Source of the DNA: Flaccisagitta enflata
Lineage: Eukaryota > Chaetognatha > Sagittoidea > Aphragmophora
DNA length: 64,000 nt
Assembly: GCA_965153355.1 (NCBI GenBank)
Contig: OZ231126.1
Coordinates: 8,680,001-8,744,000, forward strand
Direction of reading: 5' to 3'
The notes below the pieces were generated by a model. The model saw nothing but the letters and a program-made list of their open reading frames with translations. It searched no databases and was not told where the DNA came from. The first letter of the stretch is position 1. Each line of letters opens with the position of its first letter. Position numbers and translations under genes: made by a program. Below, one piece after another: positions 9,996 to 23,312 of the stretch.

Positions 9996-10754
9996 GGATT
10001 GAGTTGAAAAGTGTGCTAAGCGTAAGTGTGCCAGATTGGAGCTTATCAAAAAGAGGGAGAGAAACGAAGACTGAACAGACGGAATATTGTAGTTACACTG
10101 TATTTCTCGCGTCATCGTTACATTTGAGTGCTTCACATAGGCAATATGAAGGAGCAAAAATCATAAAGATGACCATTTTTTTTTTTCAAAATTCTTTTAT
10201 CTTCCATTTTTGTTTTAGCCGTAGAGTTCCCACAGAATGCCAGAAATCAGCAAAATCCTGTATACTTTTATTAAAGAAGGACAATTATTTTATTTTAAAA
10301 ATTATGGTATTTGTGAGAATAGACTAAAATATCAGAACATAAACTGTGAAAGAGCTTACTTAAAAAGCAGATTAGAAATTCTATAAAGAGAAGAGATTAA
10401 TAAAAGTTATTTCAATGATCAAAATGAAATGGCTAAAAAACAGAAAATAAATGATTTTTGATAAAAGAAAAATGGTAAAGATCCTAAAATCAACCACTCC
10501 ATATCATACAAAGAGAGTGAGAAGAAATAACCAACTTATGTTTATGAAGCACCCAATCGTTACATTGTTTACTGTCAATTTGTTAAAATTTGCAATAAAA
10601 GTCTTGTCATTGAAATGTTTATATCTCCATGTTTTTGCCTAATAGTGAAATATCAATGGACTGATAGATTGTCAGGTATAGGGATTTGCCAAAGCAGCAT
10701 GTATTTGTCGCTTTTATCGTGGTTGCTTTTGGTGAGATGATCGGTTTTGCTTAC
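9996..10754. other. AT-rich, no recognised feature
   Basis: No gene or element recognised. Small open frames here lack motifs. Confidence 0.4.
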
Positions 10755-11240
10755 AGTACGATGGGAGCAATGAGTAGCTGTCCTGAAATAAAAAAAAAGT
10801 CGCGATTTTGTTCAGGACACGGTAAAGGATAAAACAGCTCAAGTGATGGTTTTTCTGAAAGCTGATGGGCCAGAGAGTTGCGTGAATATAGTTATGATCC
10901 TCTAGCTGTAACTATTGACCATAAAGAAAAAAATACTATCATCTCCCCAGTCTCGAACCTGCACCCTAGGAAAGAAAATCTTATCCCAAGTTCAGCACGC
11001 TAACAATAAAGCTATCGCGCCACAGGCAATTTGACAAGGTTAGTCGTACTTTTAACATAATTCAGTTTGCACGACTTAGCTCCCAGACGACGCCGCGTAA
11101 ATACGTCTTGTTTGATCGGCTTCGGCGGAGATTTTATTCCTGGCATACTTTCCTTCATAAAATGGCTCAAACTCATCGTAGAAACATTTTTAAAAAAAGG
11201 AATTAAAGAGTTTTTCGAGGGCTTTCGAATAGTGTTGGTT
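10755..11240 (-). mobile_element. tRNA-like repeat family, copy 1
   Basis: A ~480-bp segment that recurs inverted at 13215-13679. Shared blocks include CTAGCTGTAACT, the tRNA-like core, CTTCGGCGGAGATTTT and GGAATTAAAGAG. The extreme end CAGTACGATGGGAGCAATGAG-like block at 10755 is the exact complement of the end near 13661-13681. It contains a TGTCCTGAAAT...TTCAGGACA hairpin at 10779-10822. It may be a tRNA-derived SINE or one arm of a larger inverted-repeat element. Confidence 0.6.
10945..11021 (-). tRNA. tRNA-like relic with Pol III A and B boxes
   Basis: On the minus strand the relic reads GGCGCG, then TAGCTTTATTGTTAGC (A-box-like), AACTTGGGATAAG, and GCAGGTTCGAGACTG (a good B box). A/B spacing suits a tRNA, but acceptor and anticodon stems do not pair cleanly. 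I read it as a pseudo-tRNA or SINE head and not as a working gene. Confidence 0.45.
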
Positions 11241-11576
11241 CGATACATTTTGATTTCATAACGAGCAAAACGTCCATTTTAGATATAAACCTTCACTCGT
11301 GAAATTCATCGAAGTTTTTTGATATGTTTGCCAGTCATGACTACCTTGAATAATTGTCAGTGAGCGGTCTGATGTGTAAATATTACAAGTTTAAAATTTC
11401 ACACAGATATCTCTTACCGTTCGAAATTTATAAACATTTTTAATAAGTGTGAAAGTAGAAACCGCGCGGCGATCTTTCATCCCCGCGCAGTTCGCAACTT
11501 AGTTTCCTGAACTTACGCGATCGACATGAAAGCTGTACCATTCTCTCGGACATTATTGAAGTCAGGATTTAATAAA
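11241..11576. other. No recognised feature
   Basis: Unique sequence between two repeats. Nothing recognised. Confidence 0.4.
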
Positions 11577-11774
11577 ACAAGGCCGGATACAGCGGATACA
11601 CAGCTACCGAAGCCGCGTGCGGGTGGGCAGGGGCCATACTTGAGGTCTCCAGACCATTTGGGCAGGAGCATGGAGGTCATAGTAATAAAATCATAAAAAA
11701 GATAAAGTGTGACCAACCGACCAACCGACTGACGGACAAAGCGGGTTGTAGAGTCGCGTGCAGGCGACTAAAAA
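11577..11774 (+). mobile_element. HER type A, complete
   Basis: AACAAGGCCGGATAC leader with a small internal duplication (GGATACA twice), GCCGCGTGCGGGTGGGCAGG, CATTTGGGCAGGAGCAT, ACCAACCGACC repeats, GCGGGTTGTAGAG and the hairpin AGTCGCGTGCAGGCGACT with AAAAA. Confidence 0.85.
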
Positions 11775-12456
11775 TATTCATAACTAACAAAAAATTCATG
11801 ATAGAATCATGAGATTTAACACACACCATTCTCCCAACATAGTGCCTACCCATGAAACAAATCAAGTTCATAGAACAAACAGAGCGGATTCTAGGTCAAT
11901 GTCTACCCATTTTCTTGTACATATAAAACGTGAACTGATTCAGTGTTTTGGCATTTTAGAGGCGCTATTGCATCTTTGTCAGCGCTCGCTGCCAGTGCGC
12001 ACTGTTAGGTGTTAGCCAACAACGAACTCATCTGGTCAGCTGTAGCGATGCGGCCTCAGTCTGAAGCAGCAGCAACAGCAGCAGCATTAGACCAAATATT
12101 CGGCGCAGCTTGTAAGCAGCAGTCAATGTAAGAGGAGCGCAGGGGAAAAAAGTTGGAGATATTCCGTTAGCGAATTATGGGATGTTCATGAACGGGATAT
12201 GAAGGCATGCTCATAAACAGTCTAATAGAAAAATTAATCAATCTATAAAAATAGCTATCATTAAATAATTTTGATAATAAAGGGTAAATAGTGTGTGTCC
12301 ATAAATGAACAATAAAATTCATTCCTAAACTTATATTGTTATTACTAAGAAGTAACATTCTTTACTTTTAAAAAAAAATTTTTATGTCAATTTTCTGATG
12401 TTTTTGAATAAAGATTGTTGAGTTATATAATTTTCTTTCATTAATTTTTTCAAAGA
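11775..12456. other. No recognised feature
   Basis: Mostly unique. A short CAGCAG patch at 12066-12090. No gene recognised. Confidence 0.4.
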
Positions 12457-12650
12457 TTTTTAGTCGCGTGGTACGCGACTCTACAACCCGCTTTATTGGT
12501 CCATCCGTCCGTTTGTTGGTCTGTCAATATTTTCTAGAGTTTTATTTTCAGTCTTTAACCTCACTGCTCCTACCCAAATGATGAAGCAACCTCAAATATA
12601 GCCCCTGCCCACCTGTACGCCACTTAGATAGCCGTGTATCCAGCCTTGTT
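12457..12650 (-). mobile_element. HER type A, complete
   Basis: Starts with the hairpin AGTCGCGTGGTACGCGACT and CTACAACCCGCTTTATTGG, passes CCTCACTGCTCCTACCCAAATG, and ends GTACGCCACTTAGATAGCC, GTGTATCCAGCCTTGTT. Confidence 0.85.
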
Positions 12651-12877
12651 ATAATGAAATTCTTGTTTGAATAAAATTTTTTAAAAAAGATCTTTAATGA
12701 AAAGTTCATAATAAAAAAATTTTTTGCAATGAAAATAAATAAAAATAAAATCAATGATCAATTAAATTATCCGTAAACAAACATTTTTTTTTTTTTTGCT
12801 ATTTATAAATATGCTTTTGTTTAGCTTTTTATAAAAAAACTGTTTACTTAAATATTGTTGTTACATATTTATAAATA

Positions 12878-13055
12878 CAGTTGAACCCCGCTATAACGGA
12901 CCCAAGAGTAACGGAAAATCCGCCTATAACAGATCTAAGAACTTGGTTCCTGTATGTCAATTTTTTTTAATTTCTATATCGGCAATAAGGGAAATCCGCC
13001 TATAGTGAGTAAAATTTGTTAGTCCCTTGACATCCATTATTGCGGGGTTTAACTG
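12878..13055. mobile_element. 178-bp TA-flanked MITE (CAGTTGAACCCCGCTATAACGG type)
   Basis: Termini CAGTTGAACCCCGCTATAAC and, on the opposite strand, CAGTTAAACCCCGCAATAAT, each flanked by TA (12876-12877, 13056-13057). A second internal pair carries AATCCGCCTATA. TIRs of this kind are common in Tc1/mariner-superfamily (pogo/Tigger-like) MITEs of many animals. Degenerate relatives lie near 29357, 37850 and 48590. Confidence 0.8.
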
Positions 13056-13214
13056 TAGTCAAATAAAATATTGTTCATGAACACCCCTACATTTGCTGAC
13101 ATATTACCTGCACCTTATGTCAACGACGAAGGGGTTGAATAATTTCCAGCTTTTTTTAGTTTGTCTTTGATCCGCTCCTGTCCTTGTCGTGCAAATGTGA
13201 TCGACATGAAACAA

Positions 13215-13681
13215 CACTGTTTGATAGATCTTTTAAAACCCTTTAATTCCTTTTTTTTTTAAAGTTTCTACGATAATTTTAAGCCATTTTATGAAATAAA
13301 ACATGCAAGAGATAAAAATCTTCGGCGAAGCCAAACGAACGAAACTAATTCTCGTAATATCGAGCTCAGGGTGAGACACACCAAGTCAGTTAAAACAAAA
13401 CCAACGATTGGCACTTTCCAATAACCCGCGGCGCGGTAGCTTTATTGGTAGCGCGTTGAACTTGGGATGAGAATTTTCTCTTCTAAGTAGCGGATTCGAA
13501 ACTGAACGGGTGATGGACTTTTTTTCTTTTTGGTCAACAGTTACAGCTAGAGTCATATAACTGTATTCACGCAATGCTCTGACCCACTAGCTTTCAGGAA
13601 AACCATTGCACGAGCCACTTCAGTGAAATACGGAAGCAGGAAATGACCCTCTTTCTGAGGAGCTCATTGCTCCCATCGTAC
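13215..13681 (+). mobile_element. tRNA-like repeat family, copy 2
   Basis: Inverted counterpart of 10755-11240. The conserved order is AATTCC...TTTAAAG, AATCTTCGGCGAAGCC, the tRNA-like core, ACAGTTACAGCTAGAGTC, AGCTTTCAGG and CTCATTGCTCCCATCGTAC. The segment between the two copies (about 2 kb) is filled with two HERs and a MITE. Confidence 0.6.
13430..13507 (+). tRNA. tRNA-like relic with Pol III A and B boxes
   Basis: GGCGCGG, then TAGCTTTATTGGTAGC (one mismatch to the A-box consensus), GCGCGTTGAACTTGGGATG, and GGATTCGAAACTG (B-box-like). Same architecture as the relic at 10945. The acceptor ends do not pair, so a functional tRNA is unlikely. Confidence 0.45.
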
Positions 13682-13701
13682 TGTAGTTAGCTAGTTATTC
13701 A

Positions 13702-13750
13702 CCGTGTCCTGAAATAAAAAAAAAAAGTCGCGATTTTGTTCAGGACACGG
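13702..13750 (+). repeat. 49-bp hairpin module CCGTGTCCTGAA / TTCAGGACACGG
   Basis: A perfect 12-bp inverted repeat around an A-rich loop holding GTCGCGATTTTG. A one-arm-truncated twin is at 10779-10822 in the same orientation, although the surrounding tRNA-like repeats are inverted. Confidence 0.75.
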
Positions 13751-14075
13751 TAAAGGATAAAACCGATCTACTGGCAAATCACGTTTGTTTACAACTCAAT
13801 CCAGGACCGTACAGGCCTTTGATTCTAATGATTTGGCGGGTGGCTTCATGAAACACATGATGATATTGATAATTTTTACATGCCATTAAGATTTTACTTT
13901 TGTCAGTTCACAACATAAACGATTAAGTTTTTATTATACCTTTAATTCAAACTCACAGTTTTCCAAATCAACTAAGTTATGCGAGAGCAGTAATTGTAAA
14001 ACTACAATATGCAAATGATATCAATGCTGACTGCAATTACCAGCAACTCTATTTCAATCTTCTCCTTCTTCTGTT
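13751..14075. other. No recognised feature
   Basis: Unique AT-rich sequence. Confidence 0.4.
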
Positions 14076-14130
14076 TCTTCTTCTTCTTCTTCTTCTTCTT
14101 CTTCTTCTTTTTCTTCTTCTTTTTCTTTTT
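14076..14130 (+). repeat. (CTT)n microsatellite
   Basis: TTC repeats directly abutting the E element's GGGCAGCGG end. Confidence 0.9.
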
Positions 14131-15195
14131 GGGCAGCGGCCCCGAAGGGGCCGATGACCTATGCTTTCACATGGGGGGAAATTTCTCCTTTTCCTTCAGT
14201 GTACCCCCCCCCCCCGCTCTTGGGGCTCAAATCCCAGTCTGGAGGCTCAAATCCCAGTCTGGAGGCTCAAATCCCAGTCTCGAGGCTCAAATCCCAGTCT
14301 CGATACTCATATCCCAATCTCAAGGCTTTAATCCCAATCTCAAGGCTCAAATCCCAAACTCAAGGCTTTCATCAGGGTAAAATTGGGTCGGAACTTTTAA
14401 AAAACTTTTTTTAATTTTATGTTAAATAAAAGTGAAATATTCGCACAATAAAAGCTACTTTAATTTTCTAAAGTAAATCAACCAAACGCCAGTGATAAAA
14501 ATTAGTTTGGCGCCTTAAAAGACATCGATACCACAATTTTTTTCACCTATCTTAAATCATATGATCATGAGCCACTATACTATGCGAGTTGACCGTGATT
14601 GCAGGGGTATTGATTCCATGAGGGTATTTCTATGAAAAAAACGCTTCAGTAAAAGTTGTCTCCTGACCCTCTGAGTTCACGAGAGAAATACCTTTTCAAA
14701 CTCCTTGGCGACATTGTAGTTACTTTCTTGATGAAGCACCAAATGTCTGAAGCATGCTGGTTTTACTTTTTGTAAGTTCTTTTTATGTTTTATCCAACGA
14801 AAAAAAAAAATCTGAAGCTTTTGGCGTCAAATCTTACTTATTCTGTATGCGATTTTAGAAACACACTCTTCTATACAACATGAATCCCAATCTCATGGCT
14901 CAAATCCCAAACTCAAGGCTCAAATCCCAGTTTTGAGGCTCAAATCCCAGTCTTGAGGCTCAAATCTCAGTCTTGAGGCTCAAATCCCAGTCTCAAAGCT
15001 CAAATCCTAGCCTCAAGGCTTAAATCCCAGCCCCGAGGGTCACATCCCAGACTGAAGGCTCACATCCCAGCTGCAGTAAAAACAGCATAGGTCATCGGCC
15101 CCTTCGGGGCCGCTGCCCCACTAACCACCTCACACCCACATGAACTCACATAGGGGCATCGGGTACCGCTGACCATCTAACGCTTTTGCGACTAT
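14131..15195 (+). mobile_element. E element (type E1), complete
   Basis: Inverted ends GGGCAGCGGCCCCGAAGG with GGCCGATGACCTATGCT on the left and the exact complement at 15084-15119. Each end holds a GGCCCC-GAA-GGGGCC hairpin. Between them are tandem GGCTCAAATCCCAGTCT units (14221-14375 and 14880-15075), split by about 0.5 kb of unique sequence. A tail follows: GGGGCATCGGGTACCGC, TGACCATCTAACGC, TTTTGCGACTATT. No coding capacity. Confidence 0.8.
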
Positions 15196-15480
15196 TTCTC
15201 CTCCTTCTTCTTCTATCATTGGGACCTGCCGACATCTCCCTTTCCCTGCCGAGAAGCGGCGCTGCTCGCTGCTCCAAAATCTAGAGGCCTGGAGAGAGGT
15301 AGTGGCAGCGGGGTTGGAGGCATCGGCCGCTGCAGATGTCGTTATATAAAACGGCCTCTTTTATTTTCGCAAACTTTTGAAATGGTCTTTAACTCTTTTT
15401 TCTTAATGTCTGTATGCGTTCTTGTACTTCCGCCTCTGGCTCTGGCTCTCTCTTTCTTGTATCGTTCAAACTGTTCTTCG
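15196..15480. other. No recognised feature
   Basis: Contains GC-rich GAAGCGGCGCTGCTCGCTGC but no gene recognised. Confidence 0.4.
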
Positions 15481-15561
15481 TAGAGTCTGTCTGACTAAAC
15501 GTCTGTCTGTGTGTCTCTGTCTGTCTGTATGTCTTTGTCTGCCATTTGCTCTGTCTCTGTC

Positions 15562-15620
<59 letters not shown>

Positions 15621-15622
15621 CT
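15481..15622 (+). repeat. CTGT and CT repeats
   Basis: Imperfect GTCTGTCTGT units followed by a CT run. Confidence 0.9.
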
Positions 15623-16001
15623 CTCTCACATGGTAGAAAAATGCTGATTATTCACAATCAGAATATCAATCTTTCGATGAATTATTTCGGATTAGAGACA
15701 AAAAAAATCATTTCCTGTTTTTCTTTCTCTCTTTTTTTTCAGATGAAAAAGCGATAAACATTTTGGATTACAGCGTAAAAAGAACCGGGAATTACATCTA
15801 AATCTGACTGAATAAATTTTAAAAAAGGAACCATGATCAAACTCACGAACAAAGAGACAAAAAATCAACTCCAAATAAAAATCGTCATGTGGGAGCTGTA
15901 AGTTGCCATTAATTCAGAATAACAAATTGCATCAACGAAAAGAGTGATATTGGAGGATTATGCAATCATTACATCAAAGATGTCATTGCTGTCTTGTCAA
16001 C

Positions 16002-16129
16002 TAGGGATGTGGAAGCGATGAACCGCTTCCATTTTGGTGGGTTTGATAGCTACATTAGAACAACAAAATCGAAGCAAAAGGCCGAGAGCCGTGGAAGCGG
16101 CATGAAAAACGACCGTTTCCACATCCCTA
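16002..16129. mobile_element. 128-bp hAT-type MITE with 8-bp target duplication
   Basis: Ends TAGGGATGTGGAAGCG and CGTTTCCACATCCCTA (complementary). Flanks are TTGTCAAC (15994-16001) and ATGTCAAC (16130-16137), an 8-bp duplication with one mismatch. The short TAGGGATG termini and the 8-bp duplication fit the hAT superfamily. There is also an internal GTGGAAGCGG repeat. No coding. Confidence 0.85.
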
Positions 16130-16554
16130 ATGTCAACGCATTCCAAGTTTTCCCTCTGACGACATTGTTTGACAGTTCAGGCTTTTTTTGCCGGGGTGAT
16201 TGCACCCTCGCTTCATTGCAGTCATTGCAGTTATTGCGGCCATTGCAGCCATGGCGGCCATTACAGCCATTGTAGTCGATGTGAATACGCTAAAGCCAGG
16301 TGCGTCCATACGCAAAAGATTTTTTGATTGGATCTTCATTATCAGGACATAATGGGATGCTAATCTTAAGATGCCATTTTTTCCATATTTTATTGATCTT
16401 CATTCTTTATCTAAATCCTTATTCAGCCTCTGATTTTATTTACTCTCTGATGATGATGAGCTGATCAAAAGACCTTTTGTATATTGACACAACCGAATGT
16501 TATAACGATTTGTGTTTACTGTCGATGCAATATCCTCTGAACATCAACATGGAT

Positions 16555-16850
16555 GTCATAGCAACCACGGCCTATATACCAACGTCATTACAGTCTGACG
16601 TCATGGCGACGGCCTGTATAGTCTGACATCATTACAGACTGACATGACATCACGGCCTGCATAGTCTGACATCGTTACAGTCTGACATGACTTCACGGCC
16701 TGTATAGTCTGACATCATTACAGTCTGACATGACGTCACAGCCTGTATATTCTGACTTCACAACAGTCTGACATGACGTCATGGCCTGTATAGTCTGACA
16801 TCGTTACAATCTGACATGACGTCACGGCATGTATTCTGACGTCTTTGCAT
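16555..16850 (+). repeat. 43-bp tandem array with TGACGTCA cores
   Basis: CCTGTATAGTCTGACATC recurs with its CC at 16613, 16656, 16699, 16742, 16785 and 16828, exactly 43 bp apart. A perfect TGACGTCA palindrome (the CRE consensus) lies at 16596, 16731, 16774 and 16817. Two other units have one-base variants. Confidence 0.9.
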
Positions 16851-16954
16851 CTGACATTCATGGTGCAAACTCCAATGTCAATTTCCCACGATGTTGTAAG
16901 CCGTCACTCAACTCCACAGGGGAACTCAGCTGGGGCTCAGGTTGCGTAGCAAAT

Positions 16955-16960
<6 letters not shown>

Positions 16961-17028
<68 letters not shown>
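16961..17028 (+). repeat. (GA)n microsatellite
   Basis: About 68 bp of perfect GA. Confidence 0.95.
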
Positions 17029-17030
<2 letters not shown>

Positions 17031-17417
17031 AATGAGGTTTTACTGCACAAAAGTTTTGACAACTAATGGAAATCGCTCAATTTGCATGATTCATGTTTCA
17101 TGTTTCATTTTGGCTTTGAGCGTGGGCGCCGCGGTTCTTCCCGATCCGAAAGGTCGCCCATGGGTGTAGAGTTGTGAAATTGAAGTAACAGGAACATTGT
17201 AAGATAAAAATTCCATTTGGTATTGGAGATTCAACAGCTGCAGGCAATCAGCATGGAGGGAGCCATAGCGGCACATCCAGGTGTTTGACATTCATTTTTA
17301 CATTAGACCAGCCGTATTGGTAAATCCATTGGTAGGCATTAAACATATCAATATTCAACAAAGGGGATATTAAACAGGTGGTCCACATATTCAGGTATAA
17401 TCGGGCCAGCATTCATT
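17029..17417 (-). other. Probable 3' UTR of the R2-like fragment plus unique sequence
   Basis: Lies downstream of the R2-like stop codon on the minus strand. The 3' boundary of the retrotransposon could not be placed: there is no poly-A tail and no clear target duplication. Confidence 0.35.
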
Positions 17418-18278
<861 letters not shown>

Positions 18279-18388
18279 AGTGAGAAATTGTCGAGGAAGA
18301 AAAACTTTCTCTTTTCCAACTGTCATTATAGATGAGTGTCAACGACACTATCAACTTAGGGACACAATGGTATCTGAGATGCGATTGA

Positions 18389-18397
18389 TTGACAGAC

Positions 18398-18440
<43 letters not shown>

Positions 18441-18460
18441 AAGTCTGCCTGTCTGTCTAT
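18389..18460 (+). repeat. (GACA)n with inverted CTGT flank
   Basis: GACAGACA repeats followed by GTCTGCCTGTCTGTC, so the tract can form a hairpin. Confidence 0.85.
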
Positions 18461-18591
18461 CAGGTTTCTGCCTTTGTGACTTTCTGCCATGACAGAGGCC
18501 TATGTAGAACCAAAGGGCCAGGATCTGAAAGAGCCTTGCAACGGCAACGAACCCCATTAACTACCGCCTGAATAATGAACTTTTTACGTTA

Positions 18592-19202
18592 CTATCTAGG
18601 AAATAATTATGGAATCAAAAAGGTTGCGATTTGTTTTATCAACCAAATTCTGTTCAAACCATGAAAATGATCGTATAAGCATTTCATGTGACATTTTTGT
18701 TAACTAATACCTTCAGTTTTTCTAGCTGGGAGGCGGTTGATAAAGATTTTCACACAGTTTAGTAGGGTCTTGTTCTGCTATCTGTGAGTGGTTATTGCCA
18801 GTTAATCATTTAATGGAGAGTTTCCATAGTTTTGCTTGTCATTTCTAAACGGTTAAAGCCACAGCAACCAAATTGCGCTCATCTGGAAGATTTTTCGATG
18901 TAGATTAATTTGCTTTTTTGAAAAAAGTTATTTGTCTTTCTAGAAGCGGAGATATCTCAAATTTAAGATAACCCTAATTTTTTTGTTCAATCATTTTCAT
19001 TTTTTTCCGACCATTTTGAAATTGAAAGTTTTCACTCTTTTGTCCGTCATTTCTAAACGGTTTGAGCTACAGAGACCAGATTGGACTCATCTTGAAGATT
19101 TTTTGACGTAGATTAATCTGCTTTTTTAAAAAAGTTATTTAGCTTTTTAAGAAGCCAAGATATCCATGGTAGAAGTTGATTCCATAATCATTTCCTAGTT
19201 AG
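18592..19202. mobile_element. 611-bp TA-flanked MITE
   Basis: 27-bp TIRs: CTATCTAGGAAATAATTATG on the left against CTAACTAGGAAATGATTATG on the opposite strand at the right, both continuing GAATCAA. TA flanks at 18590-18591 and 19203-19204. Inside, two direct copies of a CATTTCTAAACGGTT block (from about 18840 and 19028) carry the motif shared with three other elements in this window. Confidence 0.8.
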
Positions 19203-20070
19203 TACTTTTCATACGAAACGCCATCTCGTTGCAAAGTGAAAAGATTCTAGAATTGAATCAATCATGATTGATTATAATTGTTGCCATTGGGTGTTCTCAT
19301 GGTCATAAAATACAAACATTATTTGACACTGAGAATGTTTCTTTTCTTGGTTAAGAAAGTTTAATGGTTTGTATGAAACATAAAACTGCCATATGTTTAT
19401 GAGGATTTCATCCACCAATTTAGAGATTCGAGAAGTTGGAATCATCTGCCGCAAATTTGTCAAATTTTCACATTTGCAGAAAGTTTTCCCTTCTTTCTGT
19501 CTTCCTCTCTTTCTTTCATTTCCTTTCACACTCTCTCACTCTCTCTTTTCTCTTATTCACACTTTTTCTCTGTTTTCTCTTTTTATCGTTTTCCCTTTAT
19601 CACTCAATCAGCCCCCGTCCAAATCTGCCGAACTTTGGCGCAAGTCTGCCACGTAGAATTGCTGATATTTGATAATATGCTAATAGCTAATAAATGATAG
19701 CATTGCTAATAAGTAATATGCCACACAGAATCAGCCTGTAATATTCAAAATGAACACTTCCACACATGCCCCCCCCCCTCTTATGATGCAGTATTTACAG
19801 CACTGTTGCAATCTTGAATAACGTGTTCTTCTTTGTTTTGTTCTCTTTGTACTCTCCATCATCTACCTTTTTCCCTCCCGAAAATAATCCCGCCTCACGA
19901 ATGATGTTGTTGCCAAGGGTAACAAGATTAGCCTCACAAATGATGTTGTTACTAAGGGTAACTAGATCAGCTTTCGGAAGCTTCAGCCCCATAAAGCCAC
20001 GCGGGGACATCTTGTTTCCTAGATACAGACCCATTCCCCATTTCGATTATTTGGGACTGACAATAAAAGT
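19203..20070. other. Mostly unique, with a 2 x 36-bp direct repeat
   Basis: No gene recognised. CCTCACGAATGATGTTGTTG is duplicated with variation at about 19893 and 19931. 19500-19610 is pyrimidine-rich. Confidence 0.5.
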
Positions 20071-20071
20071 C

Positions 20072-20086
20072 TCTCTCTCTCTCTCT

Positions 20087-20128
<42 letters not shown>
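20072..20128 (+). repeat. (CT)n microsatellite
   Basis: CT run with two CTCG interruptions. Confidence 0.95.
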
Positions 20129-20130
<2 letters not shown>

Positions 20131-20244
20131 AGTGTATTCGTGTGTGTGTGTCCTTCACTACCTTGTCGCGCATAAACAAACTTTAGCACCATCACGGAAT
20201 GCTCTGTGTGGAGAAGTCAAGTCGTTGACTTGCTTCTCCTCATC

Positions 20245-20570
20245 TTCTAGCTCGTATTGCTTCCCTTTATCCTGCTTCTTCTCCTCCTTCCTTTCCTTCA
20301 TCCCTCTTGTCCTTCTTCTTCTAACTCTTCTCTCTTTCCTCTATCCTTCTTCTCCTCCTTCCTTTCATTCCCTTCTTTTTCCAAATCTTCTTCTTCTTCT
20401 TCTTCTTTTTCTTCTTCTTCTTCTTCTTCTTCTTCTTCTTCTTTTTCTTTTTCTTTTTCTTCTTCTTCTTCTTCTTCTTCTTCTTCTTCTTCTTCTTTTT
20501 CTTCTTCTTCCCCTTTATCCTCCCCCTCTTCATTTTCTTCTTCCTCTTCTTCTCCTCCATCCTCGCCTTG
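20245..20570 (+). repeat. Pyrimidine tract with (TTC)n core
   Basis: A 325-bp polypyrimidine strand whose core 20388-20516 is near-perfect TTC with TTTTTC patches. It could form triplex DNA. Poly-Ser, Leu, Lys and Glu frames are artefacts. Confidence 0.9.
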
Positions 20571-21385
20571 TTGAGTCTCTGACGCCCAAGTTAGTTTCCT
20601 CCTGACTCTGAGCAATCATAAATATTTGCTGGGTTTCCCATCAGCAATAAATCGGGAAACAGCTTGGTTGATAGAGTCAAAGTAGTGCACGCAACTCAAC
20701 TGTCTACTTCCCCCTGATGGTCCGTCAGTCCAACAATCTGATGACCCAGTAGGCCATTAATCGTACGGCTAGAATGTCTGTATCCCTTTCACTTTTTGGA
20801 CAAGAATGTAACGGGTTGAACTAGAATAAGAAAAAAACCTGGCCCTTCATCTAAATGAAATAAGAAACCGTTTTTGCTTGTTGGTCATTTTTATAAGGTT
20901 ATCACACTCAACTGATTCGCGAAGTGAAATCCTGGGCTTAAATCCATCCTTAAATGGATATCCCTTGATTTAGAGCTTACATATAAGAATTAGTCATAGC
21001 GACAAGCAACTTAAAAAATAAAATTGATAGATTTCAACTAAAGGATTTTCATCCGAAAGAATAACTACTTCGCGATTTACAATTAAACAAAGTAAGTGTG
21101 TTATGTATCTTAAATCAGTAGGCTTGTCTATTACTCTCTTTTTGTATAAAGTAGCATCAGCCAAGTGATTGATTTCTAAGCGTCATTGCCCCTGACCAAC
21201 CGTATGTGTTGATTATTATTGGTTAAGTGGTTGTATATCTGGGCCTGTTTCTCATGAGTCCAACCTCTTTGTTTTGATAAGACCCGCTTTGGTTTAACCT
21301 AAAGATTTTAGGACAATCATGGGGAAAATATGGTTGGTCTTTTAACTCACGAATTCAAAGCTTGAACCCCCTATTAGACATTCAA
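20571..21385. other. No recognised feature
   Basis: About 0.8 kb unique. No gene or element structure seen. Confidence 0.4.
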
Positions 21386-21387
21386 CA

Positions 21388-22935
<1,548 letters not shown>

Positions 22936-22950
22936 AGTGGAGTTAAGGGA

Positions 22951-23154
22951 AACAAGGTCGGATACATGGCTACCGAAGTCGTGTGGGGGTTGGCAGGTAC
23001 AGTGCTAGAAAAGGCTAACTTAAGCCTTTGGGCAGGAGCAATAACGAAAAGACACCCAAGAAGCTGGAAAAGCAAACGGCGACCGACCGACCGACAGACC
23101 GACAGACCGACCGACATGGCGGGTCATAGAGTCACGTAGCAGGCGACTAAAAAG
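22951..23154 (+). mobile_element. HER type A, complete
   Basis: AACAAGGTCGGATACATGG, GTCGTGTGGGGGTTGGCAGG, CTTTGGGCAGGAGCAAT, CGACCGACCGACAGACC repeats, GCGGGTCATAGAG and the hairpin AGTCACGTAGCAGGCGACT with AAAAA. Confidence 0.85.
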
Positions 23155-23204
23155 GCAGTAACAAAGAAAACAAGAAATTGAGAAACATTTCCTCGTGCCT
23201 TGCA

Positions 23205-23312
23205 AATAACGTCATGCAGCGCAATGGTGATGTCATGCAAAGCAACGGTGATGTCACGCAGAGGTCATGGTGATATCACGCTGAGCCATGGTAACGTCAA
23301 GCAGAGAAAATG
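23205..23312 (+). repeat. ~26-bp degenerate tandem repeat
   Basis: Units of the kind GTCATGCAGCGCAATGGTGAT repeat four to five times with many changes. Confidence 0.65.

Noticed and set aside
10945-13507. Two functional tRNA genes
   Set aside because: A and B boxes are present, but acceptor and anticodon stems do not pair and both lie in a dispersed repeat; kept only as tRNA-like relics.
14221-15075. Regular short repeats that might suggest a CRISPR array
   Set aside because: The ~20-bp units are directly adjacent, degenerate and without unique spacers of constant length. They lie inside an E element, and there are no cas genes. The 59-, 56-, 43- and 34-bp arrays were rejected for the same reason.
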